Source: Acanthaster planci
Lineage: Eukaryota; Echinodermata; Asteroidea; Valvatida; Acanthasteridae
Assembly: GCF_001949145.1 (NCBI RefSeq)
Contig: NW_019091774.1
Coordinates: 54,290-68,821 of the forward strand
Length of the DNA: 14,532 bases
Direction: 5' to 3'
Shown one piece after another: positions 1-7,195 of this stretch. A program made the translations under genes and the position numbers. Each line of letters opens with the position of its first letter. The first letter of the stretch is position 1. The notes beneath the pieces were generated by a model, which ran no database searches, was not told the DNA's origin, and saw only the letters and a list, made by a program, of their open reading frames with translations.

Positions 1-73
1 ACAACTATCCTCCAAGTTCGAAATTTTTCTGATTTTCCTAAGTGCCAAAGTGTAGGGGTAGAAAAACTTGGCT

Positions 74-119
74 GAAGAAGAAGAAAAAAAAAAACAAAAA
101 AAAGGAAAGAAAAAAAAAA
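74..119 (+). repeat. A-rich tract
   Basis: A run of about 45 bases, almost all A with a few G and C (GAAGAAGAA changing into A-runs). It could be the remnant tail of a retroposed element or simple-sequence expansion. Confidence 0.8.
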
Positions 120-137
120 CCAGAACGATTTCAATAC

Positions 138-163
138 CTGGTTCGGCTGAACTGCCGAACCAG
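138..163. repeat. Perfect hairpin, 10-bp stem, 6-base loop
   Basis: CTGGTTCGGC (138-147) pairs exactly with GCCGAACCAG (154-163) around TGAACT. It lies 18 bp after the A-rich tract. There is no T-run typical of a terminator, and its role is unknown. Confidence 0.8.
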
Positions 164-390
164 CTAATTACCTATAGTTCATGCAGCAAAAATAAAATGG
201 ATTTACAAATTTGGGAATTACAACTGCTCCTTTTCTCCAACCTCGTTCAGAAAGATATGATTTTCCAAAACCAGGAACCTGCACACTATAGTGAATCTCC
301 GGCTTTACTAGTAATTACATGTAGCTCATGTTCAACATGTTCAACGACCAAATTTGATTATGTGTGTTTACATGTATGGTTTATACTCAC

Positions 391-687
391 AATGCACAAT
401 AACTGTCAGTTGAGATGATACTACATCATCGCCAGGGTTGTCTGTGGGCACTCCATTGTTAGCTGTACAGGTGTAGTACCCAGCTTGCTCCCTTGTGATA
501 CTACTCAGAGTCAGTGTACTGGTGCCAGCATTGTACTCTGAGTTAAATGCCCGATCGGATCCTTGTTTCTCCCATGTGATATCACCGGGCATAGGATTGG
601 CATCTACGGTGCAAGTCAGGATGACATTATTGCCTTCAGTAACAGGGTTGTTTGGAGACTGTGTCAAAGAGGTGAATTCAGGAGCAT
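391..687 (-). CDS. Exon 7: Ig domain, I-set/C2-like
   Basis: This 297-bp, phase 1-1 exon codes for 99 residues. The acceptor is TTATTTCTACAG and the donor CATT|GTGAGT. Core residues are VILTCTVD, DITWEKQG and AGYYTCTANNG. The AGYYTC motif is the F-strand Tyr corner and the NPMPGDITW stretch is typical of I-set/C2 domains. TLTLSSITREQAG gives the E-F region. It starts with APEFTSLTQSPNNPVTEG, a short inter-domain linker like that of the exon at 1475-1780. This is the last exon in the window; more exons must follow to the left because it ends in phase 1 at a good donor and no stop or membrane segment has appeared. Confidence 0.87.
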
Positions 688-3600
688 CTGTAGAAATAAA
701 TGATGCTTAGAGATTACTGGAAGCCATCTATGAACTAGCTACTGAGAACAGAGTACTTTTATTAGGTGAATATTGCAAATAAAGGACGAAATGGACCTTG
801 CGCTTCTTAAACGCATGAATGGTGGTTTATTGCAGACTTCATTTTCACTTAAATTCATACTGATTTTGTGCGATTTTCATGCAGCAATGGGCTACTGCTT
901 CAAGACAGTTTGTCATAGTAGCACACATTGAATTTCAATTAATAAAAATCTGCAAGTCTGCATCAAAGTTGTTGAAAAAAATGACTTACATTCCACATTC
1001 AGGGTGCACATGTGACACAAATCTCCACCACATGATAACTCAGAGTTTACAGCACAGCATTTGAATTCATTCTTGTTGTTGTATTTGGTTAGGACATCAG
1101 TTGTGTAGGTTACTTTAGATGTTTGTCCTGCATATTCACCCAGGGTGTTTTCTTGATCAGAGGGGCCAGTTACACTGACACTACCATTAGACCAAGTTAA
1201 TGTAGTAGTTGGGTTGCTACTCTCAGATGTCAGACATTCCATGGATGCCAGATTACCTGCCCTCACATCACCTGGGCATTTTACACTTATATTTCTAGCA
1301 CAGACTAAAACAGAGAGAATCAAAAGAAAATGTATGAAAAAGTTAATCCAAAACTACGGACAGTGAAAAGGCGTCACATTTCACACTGACAATTTTTTTG
1401 CTTTGCTTTGGCATTTATGAAATGTTTTTGCCTCATTTTTGGTTTATAAATTCTTTCCGAATGATGTAACTTACATTGCACATCAATTGGTCCCAGATAC
1501 CCAACGGACCCTGTGGTCCAGGAGGCTTTGTTTGCTGTACACGTGATATTGTTGCCGTTATCCTGTCTCCTCGGTGTAAAGTTCACCATACTGCTGAACC
1601 TGTAGCGACTTTCTGATGTTGGTGAGTGCATAGTGGAGCTTGATATAGGTATCCCATTACTGGACCAATCAAGACTCCAGTCATCAGGATATCCCTCATC
1701 TGCTGTGCATGTCAAGACAATCTGGACCCCCTCAGTCATTGGTGACGTATTTCCTGTTATAACAGGTGTATCAGGAGGACCTGGAAGAGGATATAATGGT
1801 TCACGTTTAATAGATAACAGCCAGACCTTATGACAATGTGTATGAGGTACAACTAGCAGATGGCACCGGCCCGAAGAAAAGAGTGACAAGGACGGAGATA
1901 CTGGATACTCGGGAGGTTGTAACAGAATTAAAATACATGTCACTCTCCAAATTAACCTTACTGTATGCCTTGAGTAAAGGTACTCCTGTGTGCACGGAAT
2001 TATCAAAGGAAGCAGAAAAATCATTATCCATTAAACACATGAGGCTTTCTATCACGTATCCTTCAAAGCATTTCTGCATCTGTGTCCCAGTAAGCGGGCC
2101 ATTTGGAGAGCAAGCGCTAATATACATTATATGATGCGCCATGTACTATACAAATGATAGTAAGGACGGATGATGGAAATTCAGTTTATAAAGTAAAATC
2201 CAATACAAATATAACTATTTTGAAATTAGCACAATATTATTTCAAAAAGCACTTATTGTTTACTAAGTAGCACATACCCTCAACTTTTAATGGAACCATC
2301 AGGACAGATGTTAGTGGCCTCTGTGACTCTGGGGTGCTTGCCTCACATCTGACCTCCTTATTATGATCAGCTCGGATTGGAGTAAATGTCCAGGTACCTG
2401 TTGTATCAATTAACTCATTCTGACCAGGTGGTTGTGAATCAGATGAAGTACCACTTTGCTTTACACTGTCCAGGTACCACTCAATAGTTGCTGCAGGTCT
2501 GGTACCCTGTACCAGACACTGAATCTTGTGTTGTTTAGCCTGGTCCACAGATCCTTGTTCAGTACCACTAAATCCAGAAATTGACATAGAAGATGCCTTC
2601 GGGGGCACTTTACCCAAAAAAGAAGAAAACTTCATCATAAACAAAAAATGTTCCGTTATGTAAAGTTTTTAAGCACAAACGTCAGAGTTGCCGATTTAAA
2701 TGGCACTGATTTTAATACTGATTAACAATGTACATGTACTATGTTTTTAGGATCTTTTAATCACTGATTTAAATTAACATTATAAACAATTAAATTATTA
2801 AAAACAATTAAAGATGGTAACAATGTGTCATTTTGTGTTTGCCAACTGATTTTTCAATTCCTAGCTTCTTCACATTTTTCATGAAAAAACACTATGCTAC
2901 ATGTATCTGAGCCCTTCATTACCAACAGTATAGATATGAGTTATGGGTATCTACAGTGTGCTATACATGTATATGTACATGTAAGTTTGGACAGATTTAT
3001 CATTTACTTTAAGTCACTTGCCTTGATTTAAAGACTGAGAACTTCACGCTGTGATTTCATTAATTTATTTAAATCAAGCAACCCTATATCATGTATTGTA
3101 CCAGTACCTCTCTGTCATCAATTCATCTACATGTATGATAAATATGGTACACGCAAAACATCGGTTCCTTTAAAAACATGTTAAATACTGGTTAGTGACT
3201 CAAAGTAGTATAAGAAAGACCCACGCAGCAATGAACTCTTTAGGGATAAATGTACATGCCTTTGATTTGAAGACTGACAGTGATGTCTCTCTCTGTATCT
3301 GTCATTCCATCTTGTCTGTTGGTAGCTCCACACATCAGCTGACCAGTAGCTGGACTCTCAGGAATGTCTACAGTGATCAGATTGGAGCTATCCACCAGCC
3401 TGGCATCCATGCTGTTAACATTGTCTGTCTGAATTCCTTGTGGCTGAGATGTACTGCTGCCTAAGACTAGATTCCATGTGAATGTGGCTGCTGGATTGAT
3501 TCTTGATGTGGCGCAGGTAAATTGATGACCATCATCAGCTACCAATGGGATGGACTCTCCCGTGTTGTAGGAAGTGCCGTTGTTGGTGATTCCAATCATG

Positions 3601-6517
3601 CTAGGAGGTACTAATTGAGAAATGGAGCACAAATTAGAGGGGAAAAAATTGGTTTGCTTTCTCTCTCAATTCAAATGCAATTAATGGTCAAGACACCTAA
3701 CCTTATACATGTATACACACACAACATATACATGTACATACTGTATGTGTACATGTACATGTATGTACATCAATGAGTAATGTACATATCAAAGCCCTCT
3801 GTTGTACATGCACATTGTAGTTCCAATAAAAAGCGTAAATTTTGAACCACTTTTGAATTCAGGGAATACCAACATTTTTAACAGTTCGCCTTGTTTGGGA
3901 TGTCAGACAGCATGTTGGGTGCAAATGTACGCGGCTTCTTCCCCAGACATTTCATTGTAGAGGTTTACCTGAACTGTATACAAGATGTTGGTATATTTTG
4001 ATGGATGAGATTTGAAGCTTTTCATGGTGAAGGTAACAAGTAAACTAGACACATGTACAGTAGCACTATGGATATATCTCTTTTGTAAGTACATGTATGT
4101 GGAGTTCTCAAAAGAACCGGTACTCAACGTTTCGGACAGTATGCTCTGCCCGTCACCAGCGACATCTGGTGTCCTATTCTCACATCCCAGTTTAATGGGT
4201 CCTCTATACCCCTGGCTACCTTCCCTCACACTCTCCTCCCTCTGACTCCCTCCCTCTGACAATGGTTTGCCAGCACCCCAGTGACCTCAGGTACATCCAG
4301 AGTTAGCATCCTCCTCACACCTCAACACCCCCAAGCCACCAACTGGAACCTGAGTTAGCATCCTCTCCACACCTCACTGCCCTCTACATGCAATAAGCTG
4401 CATCATCACTGGACCCGCGGTAGTCTCCTACACTGTAGCAACAGCGCACGCTGTCCAAAACCCGAAACGTTGAGTACCACCGGTTCTTTTCAGAACCGCA
4501 CATTCTCAAAAACAAAAAGATATATCCATGGTGCTACCACAAACCTACATGTATTTTACATATATTTTGATGATTACCAACATTTAGGGCTGCCCCTACC
4601 TTATAACTGCCCATGCCTTCTACATGGACAGTAACAGGTACCTTTTCCAAACCAATGGTATTATCATGCAATGACTGCACACAAATTATGTGCAAAATTG
4701 AGCGATTCTGACTCGTCAGGGGCTCTAGGCTTACTGATGAACTTACCTCTTATATGCACAATACTGTGGCCAATTGGCTCAGGGTTGAACGGTGGAAACT
4801 TATAGAATCGACACCAGTATTTGGCACCATCATCCAAAGTAACAGACTTCACAACCAACGAGAAGTTACCTCCATTACTGGATTGCTGAGCATCATAATG
4901 GTTAGGATCAACAGTGCTACCATACGTGATGCTGTTTGTGCTTGGGAAATACTCCAGGATACTGCGTGTAGGATCAGTAGGTGGGCCTGTGAAACCGGAG
5001 TTAGTTCTTTCCCATCGGATGGAAGTAAAGCCACTAACTTGTGGGGAACAAGTTACCACTGCATCCATTCCAAAAACAACCCACTGGTCTCTGGAGACTG
5101 TGACTGAATCGACTCCTGAAAAGACATCAGATGTACATGTTTTGAAGATGACAGGTGTGATGAAATTATAAACATGAGGCATTTTATAACAATGAATGGG
5201 GGGTAGCCTTTCCTGAAGTGAACAGTAGTCAATTAATTCAAAATGTCTGATGAGGGATTCACGAGTGATGTTCGTATCTGGGACACAGATGTGCAAATAT
5301 AAATGTAAAATGTACATATGTAGCTCTGCATAGGCTTCACATCGATGAATCCTTGACATTTTAAGATGTATTGTGTGGCAGAACCTGTTATATAAAGAAA
5401 CCTTGACAGTCTTAAAATCTGCTAAGTACATGTACATGCTTCCGGTATTTCTATTGATCTTTAGATTGATCTTTTTCTGTGTCTTTCACTTTTCAATTTT
5501 TTCCTCTCTTTTGACTCAACATCTTGATTCCTGTTTACCTGTCTAAATGTATAAATGTCACTTTACATGTATTTCCACTCAATAGCACAAATAAATAAGA
5601 ACATGTACAAGGGACAAACACAATTGGAAGTGTCTTGTAAAAAGCAGAGCTTCTTGTGTACAAGACCCCAGATGCTATAGCCTATAATTAAGTGACAAAT
5701 ACAACATGAGAAATATACATGTACATGTATATTGGTTAGGTCATGTACATGGTCAGGTTGGCGTAGTGGTTCTTTCTACACTTTCACCTCTGTGGCCGGG
5801 TTCGATTCCTGGCTCAGTCCACACATAGATTGTGTTTTTAGTTCCACCCTGATTTTCTGGGTTTCACTTGCAATATTCCTGTTTTTGGCTTTCTTCCCAC
5901 CACTGAAACCCCAATCTCTTCTGTCTCCTCGGCCTTGCTATAGGCTATAGCGAGGCCGAGGAGACAGAAGTACCCTATAGTGTAGGGTACATGCAGGGGT
6001 TTTCGACCGGGAGGGGATTTCAACTGCCCGTTACTATTGAGTTATAAAATACATGTACATACATGTAGGCCTAGCCTAGATGTTAAGAGTACTTTTGAGG
6101 AATCATTGGTTTCACACAGCTTAATACTAATAAATAACCCCAGGCTAGGCACGAAGGAAAGAGTTCCATTTAAGAATCTTCCTTTAACATGTTAAAATAT
6201 AGCTTAAAAAAGTGGAAGTGTCTTGTAAAAGTTCAATTTGAAAACAAGATTTTTCAGAAAAATCTGAGGTTTGTGCACAGGGCCTAAAAGTAAAGCACGT
6301 AAAGCGTTCTCCGTATGTTCCTTCCTCCATGGTATATTACGGGACGAATGCGTCAACCAGCACAGAGATGACAATGTACAAGTACGGTGTACTGGGTAGG
6401 CCTACATGTACTAGTGCTCTTACCTCTGATAGGCCCAGTGTAAATCCAAAGAAGCGCGACGCCGATCCATGTCCGAGAACGCATGAGAAAAACAGACATG
6501 GCAGAAGTTCGCTTCAT
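391..6517 (-). CDS. Partial Ig-superfamily receptor/adhesion gene, nephrin/Kirre-like (7 exons, 3' end outside window)
   Basis: Seven exons on the minus strand join in one frame: a signal-peptide exon and six one-domain Ig exons. Each internal exon is a multiple of three long (369, 351, 330, 306, 315 and 297 bp), starts after an AG acceptor and ends in phase 1. This is the symmetrical 1-1 arrangement of exon-shuffled extracellular domains. About 687 codons are seen and none is a stop, so the gene looks intact here. A V-like domain comes first and C2/CD80-like domains follow, as in nephrin, Kirre and related cell-surface recognition proteins. The product is inferred to be secreted or membrane-bound, with its Ig domains outside the cell. 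The transmembrane segment, tail and polyA site would lie left of position 391. The exact orthologue is not recognised. The exon model is read by eye and rests on splice consensus and domain cores. Confidence 0.8.
990..1304 (-). CDS. Exon 6: cysteine-rich nephrin-like Ig domain
   Basis: This 315-bp, phase 1-1 exon codes for 105 residues, between acceptor CTCTCTGTTTTAG and donor GAAT|GTAAGT. The Ig core is ASMECLT, TLTWSNG and EFKCCAV, and SESSNPTTTLTW is close to the C-x-S-x-x-S-N-P-x-x-x-L-x-W pattern of nephrin-family C2 domains. There are eight cysteines where two are needed. The extra ones sit at the start (CARNISVKC) and in the last quarter (KCCAVNSELSCGGDLCHMC), so additional disulfides linking the F-G region to the A strand are plausible. 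A second AG, ten bases inside (GTGCTAG), could also be an acceptor but would put the exon in a different phase. Confidence 0.82.
1475..1780 (-). CDS. Exon 5: Ig domain, C2/I-like
   Basis: This 306-bp, phase 1-1 exon codes for 102 residues. The acceptor is ATATCCTCTTCCAG and the donor CAAT|GTAAGT. It starts GPPDTPVITGN and has the core IVLTCTAD, SLDWSSNG and NNITCTANK. The Asn in GNNITC forms an N-glycosylation sequon beside the second core Cys, and another sequon (VNFT) lies just before it. The open frame extends on both sides, but those parts lie outside the splice sites. A plus-strand open frame begins about 40 bp beyond this exon's acceptor and overlaps the region where its branch point should be. 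Confidence 0.85.
1820..2134 (+). pseudogene. Antisense open frame with tyrosine motifs inside intron 4, possible receptor-tail fragment
   Basis: An open frame of about 105 codons runs on the plus strand within the intron between exons 5 and 4. It is preceded by ACAG, which could serve as a phase-1 acceptor, although no good pyrimidine tract is seen. The translated start reads RPYDNVYEVQL, then comes a basic stretch (GPKKRVTR) and, about 20 residues on, TELKYMSL. YDNVYEV and LKYMSL (1928-1945) resemble the tyrosine motifs of cytoplasmic tails of Ig receptors, and the second fits the ITIM pattern [ILVS]-x-Y-x-x-[LVI]. The minus strand is also open over most of this stretch, so chance is possible. 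No homology could be tested. Confidence 0.25.
2278..2607 (-). CDS. Exon 4: Ig domain, CD80-like C2 type
   Basis: This 330-bp, phase 1-1 exon codes for 110 residues, between a pyrimidine-rich acceptor ending in GGGTAAAG and the donor GAGG|GTATGT. Core residues are HKIQCLV, TIEWYLD and EVRCEAS. The GTRPAATIEWYLD stretch matches the usual C-x-V-x-G-x-x-P-x-A-x-I-x-W pattern of the second Ig domains of Kirre/nephrin-type adhesion proteins. The domain begins with a PP-K-A linker, typical of rod-like strings of Ig domains. No stop or frameshift is present. The middle (SGTSSDSQPPGQNE) is polar and likely a surface loop. Confidence 0.85.
2608..3259. other. Intron 3, AT-rich, no gene
   Basis: Bounded by the exon 4 acceptor and the exon 3 donor. 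It is AT-rich with scattered ACATGT steps. An 11-bp inverted repeat (CTTGATTTAAA 3022-3032 / TTTAAATCAAG 3068-3078) is the only structure seen. Confidence 0.7.
3260..3610 (-). CDS. Exon 3: Ig domain, C2/CD80-like, with apparent GC donor
   Basis: This 351-bp exon codes for 117 residues. The acceptor is TTTCTCAATTAG. The Ig core is clear: HQFTCAT, TFTWNL and GQLMCGA supply the Cys, Trp and Cys. The NPAATFTW stretch is like the second-type domains of Kirre/nephrin and CD80-like C2 domains. A duplication-type boundary in the other exons ends with a short strand and then G or T|GT. Here the same spot reads AAAG|GCATGT, so the donor dinucleotide is GC (3259-3258), not GT. Without splicing there, the frame meets a stop a few codons on. 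A GT lies four bases further in but would break the phase-1 rule kept by every other exon. Sequence polymorphism or a damaged exon are other explanations. Confidence 0.8.
3706..3788. repeat. ACATGT-type microsatellite
   Basis: Irregular alternation of TACATG, ACATGTAC and ACACAC steps, densest at 3728-3770. The same word recurs singly across the window (for example 5716-5730 and 6052-6066), a genome-wide habit of several marine invertebrates. Confidence 0.8.
4060..4537. mobile_element. Foldback element, Penelope-like ends, in intron 2
   Basis: The left arm 4060-4139 is matched, inverted, by 4451-4537. Shared words from outside in are GTAGCAC.ATGGATATATCT, AAAAGAACCGG, TACTCAACGTTTCGG and ACAG, with small gaps (for example an extra GTG and TTTTG in the right arm). 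Reading outward, each arm gives CCGAAACGTTGAGTACC and then a small hairpin of the GGTTCT-TTTC-AGAACC kind. Weaker similarity may extend further out to about 3985 and 4590. The centre is CT-rich and has no open frame of note. Paired outward-facing copies of a CGAAACGTTG tail fit the inverted, terminal-repeat structure known for Penelope-like elements, but no reverse transcriptase is here. A MITE-like foldback is the alternative. Confidence 0.6.
4300..4376. repeat. Two direct copies of a 25-bp unit, period 52 bp
   Basis: Copies at 4300-4324 and 4352-4376 begin GAGTTAGCATCCTC and end CACACCTCA, matching at 23 of 25 positions. Just before them, TCCCTCTGAC is repeated at 4237-4246 and 4251-4260. 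Both sit between the arms of the foldback element. Confidence 0.75.
4747..5115 (-). CDS. Exon 2: V-like Ig domain (N-terminal)
   Basis: This 369-bp, phase 1-1 exon codes for 123 residues. The acceptor is TGTCTTTTCAG and the donor AGAG|GTAAGT. The domain has the V-set layout: a strand with a core Cys (VVTCSPQ), Trp after about 15 residues (SIRWERT), a long middle section with room for C' and C'' strands, and a final LDDGAKYWC motif, the D-x-G-x-Y-x-C signature of the F strand. A C-terminal strand ends in IVHIR. It follows the signal exon, so it is the membrane-distal domain and the likeliest ligand-binding one, as V-like domains usually are in this superfamily. The open frame runs further upstream on the minus strand, but that part has no Ig features and is taken as intron. 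Confidence 0.85.
5751..5917 (+). mobile_element. tRNA-derived SINE
   Basis: The sequence has a pol III type 2 promoter: A box TGGCGTAGTGG (5759-5769) and B box GGTTCGATTCC (5799-5809), 29 bp apart, as in a tRNA gene. The D-arm and T-arm are recognisable (GGCCGGGTTCGATTCCTGGCT) but the acceptor ends do not pair and no clean anticodon arm forms, so it is a tRNA-derived SINE head rather than a working tRNA. A non-tRNA body (…CTTCCCACCACTGAAACCCC) follows. The 3' limit is uncertain because the palindrome begins there. The family name is not known to me with certainty. Confidence 0.65.
5918..5970. repeat. 53-bp near-perfect palindrome
   Basis: Arms 5918-5943 and 5945-5970 are exact inverse copies with one G-T exception (5936 against 5952) and a single-base centre (5944). 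The core reads CTATAG-G-CTATAG. It lies directly at the end of the SINE body. Confidence 0.9.
5970..5990. repeat. Small hairpin next to the palindrome
   Basis: GTACCCTA (5970-5977) pairs perfectly with TAGGGTAC (5983-5990) around TAGTG. It shares its first base with the last base of the large palindrome and carries another CTATAG. Confidence 0.8.
6424..6517 (-). CDS. Exon 1: start codon and signal peptide of the Ig gene
   Basis: This short minus-strand exon codes for 31 residues plus one base. It opens at an ATG with an A at -3 (6517-6515); further in-frame Met codons begin at 6499 and 6484, and a TAA stop lies in frame a few codons upstream. The peptide has a basic start (MKRTSA, then RSR), a hydrophobic core (WIGVALLWIY) and small or polar residues after it, as expected of a secretory signal. 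It ends at AGAG|GTAAGAG, a strong donor. The single leftover base gives phase 1, matching the phase-1 acceptor of the V-like exon at 5115, so joining keeps the frame (…R-G-V-D-S-V-T-V). The exon is supported by splice logic and hydrophobicity, not by homology. Which Met is used is open; the first is preferred. The transcription start and promoter were not located. Confidence 0.65.
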
Positions 6518-6796
6518 AATGCGACGAATACTACAGGTAAAGTCTTACAATAATGACCATGGAGGTAGGAAAACATGCAATGACGTTAGCCTTTCTTATG
6601 CACAACATGTCTTCAATGAAGAAGTCCAGACAGTAATATTATGTTGTACGTGTAGGCAAACCCTTCATGTTGAAGTAAAATCGATCTTTGGACAAAGTAT
6701 GGGAGTCAAGTTGGTTAGTATGGTGGCCCTGAAGGGACTACAATTCTACGGTGTACGACTTACGACATATATTTTTCCCTCTCTAAACTCCCTCCA
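6518..6796 (-). promoter_or_regulatory. Upstream region / 5' UTR of the Ig gene, no element identified
   Basis: This is the stretch just upstream of the start codon on the minus strand. A weak AT-rich AAATATATG near 6765-6773 could be a TATA-like site, but nothing decides it. Plus-strand open frames here have no family features. Confidence 0.25.
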
Positions 6797-7195
6797 GGCG
6801 ATGCAACTACCGTACACGACGCAACATACGGCACAACGGCTCCCTGGTGTCGTGCCGTCGGGTTGCACCGTCGTATGATGTCTTATAGCCGTCAAATGTG
6901 CGTTGCGTCGTCCCGTCGCCCTGACCCCATGACGCGACGACGCGACGCCACGACAGTTCTGTTGCGCTGTGGCGTCGCTTCCTTTCTCATTACTTTTATG
7001 CTGCATGTAATGCATTACATCGTGCCGTCGCGTCGTGCCCTGCCATCACGTCATATCGTCGCGTCGTACTGTCGCATCGTGCTGTTGCGTCGTGCCGTCG
7101 ACCCGTTGCATCGTGCCATCAACCTGCCTGCGTCGTGTTCAGCCGTCGCGTCGTGTAGTCACGTTGTGCCGTCGCATTGTGTTCTCACCATCGCC
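6797..7195. repeat. Degenerate CpG-rich array of a 13-bp CGTCG unit, both orientations
   Basis: From about 7021 to 7195 the plus strand is a run of variants of GTCGCGTCGTGCC (for example GTCGCATCGTGCT, GTTGCGTCGTGCC, GTCACGTTGTGCC). From 6797 to 6980 the same words occur on both strands (ACGACGCAACATACGGCAC, then TGTCGTGCCGTCGGGTTGC). A perfect 10-bp stem GCGACGCCAC / GTGGCGTCGC pairs 6942-6951 with 6969-6978, and ATGTAATGCATTACAT (7005-7020) is a perfect 16-bp palindrome between the two halves. The open frames across it (Arg/Ser/His-rich) are by-products of the repeat. It lies roughly 300-700 bp upstream of the Ig start codon. Confidence 0.75.

Larger units (their letters stand above)
1..390. 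other. Intron sequence after exon 7, no gene seen
   Basis: No coding exon was recognised. It contains an A-rich tract and a perfect 10-bp-stem hairpin, listed separately. The open frame at 68-418 on the plus strand starts in the poly-lysine-coding A-tract and has no family features. Confidence 0.6.
5625..6230. mobile_element. 18-bp direct repeats flanking a 570-bp segment
   Basis: TGGAAGTGTCTTGTAAAA occurs at 5625-5642 and again at 6213-6230. The segment between carries the tRNA-like SINE head and the palindrome and ends in GCTTAAAAAAG, an A-rich end just before the second copy. This is the layout of an L1-type insertion with an 18-bp target-site duplication. However, the tRNA-like head begins about 108 bp inside the left repeat, so the unit would be composite or the pairing fortuitous. 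Confidence 0.45.
5116..6423. other. Intron 1, filled with repeat material
   Basis: Bounded by the signal-exon donor and the V-exon acceptor. It holds the SINE, the palindrome and the flanking direct repeats listed below. No further Ig exon was found on either strand. Confidence 0.6.

Noticed and set aside
3903-4262. A minus-strand protein in intron 2
   Set aside because: It is read through the foldback element; composition follows the CT-rich core and no domain is visible.
5751-5822. A functional tRNA gene
   Set aside because: A and B boxes are good, but the acceptor ends do not pair, no clean anticodon stem forms and a SINE body follows.
6483-6878. A plus-strand gene opposite the signal exon
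   Set aside because: No motifs, and the frame runs into the repeat array; the minus-strand signal exon explains the start of this region better.
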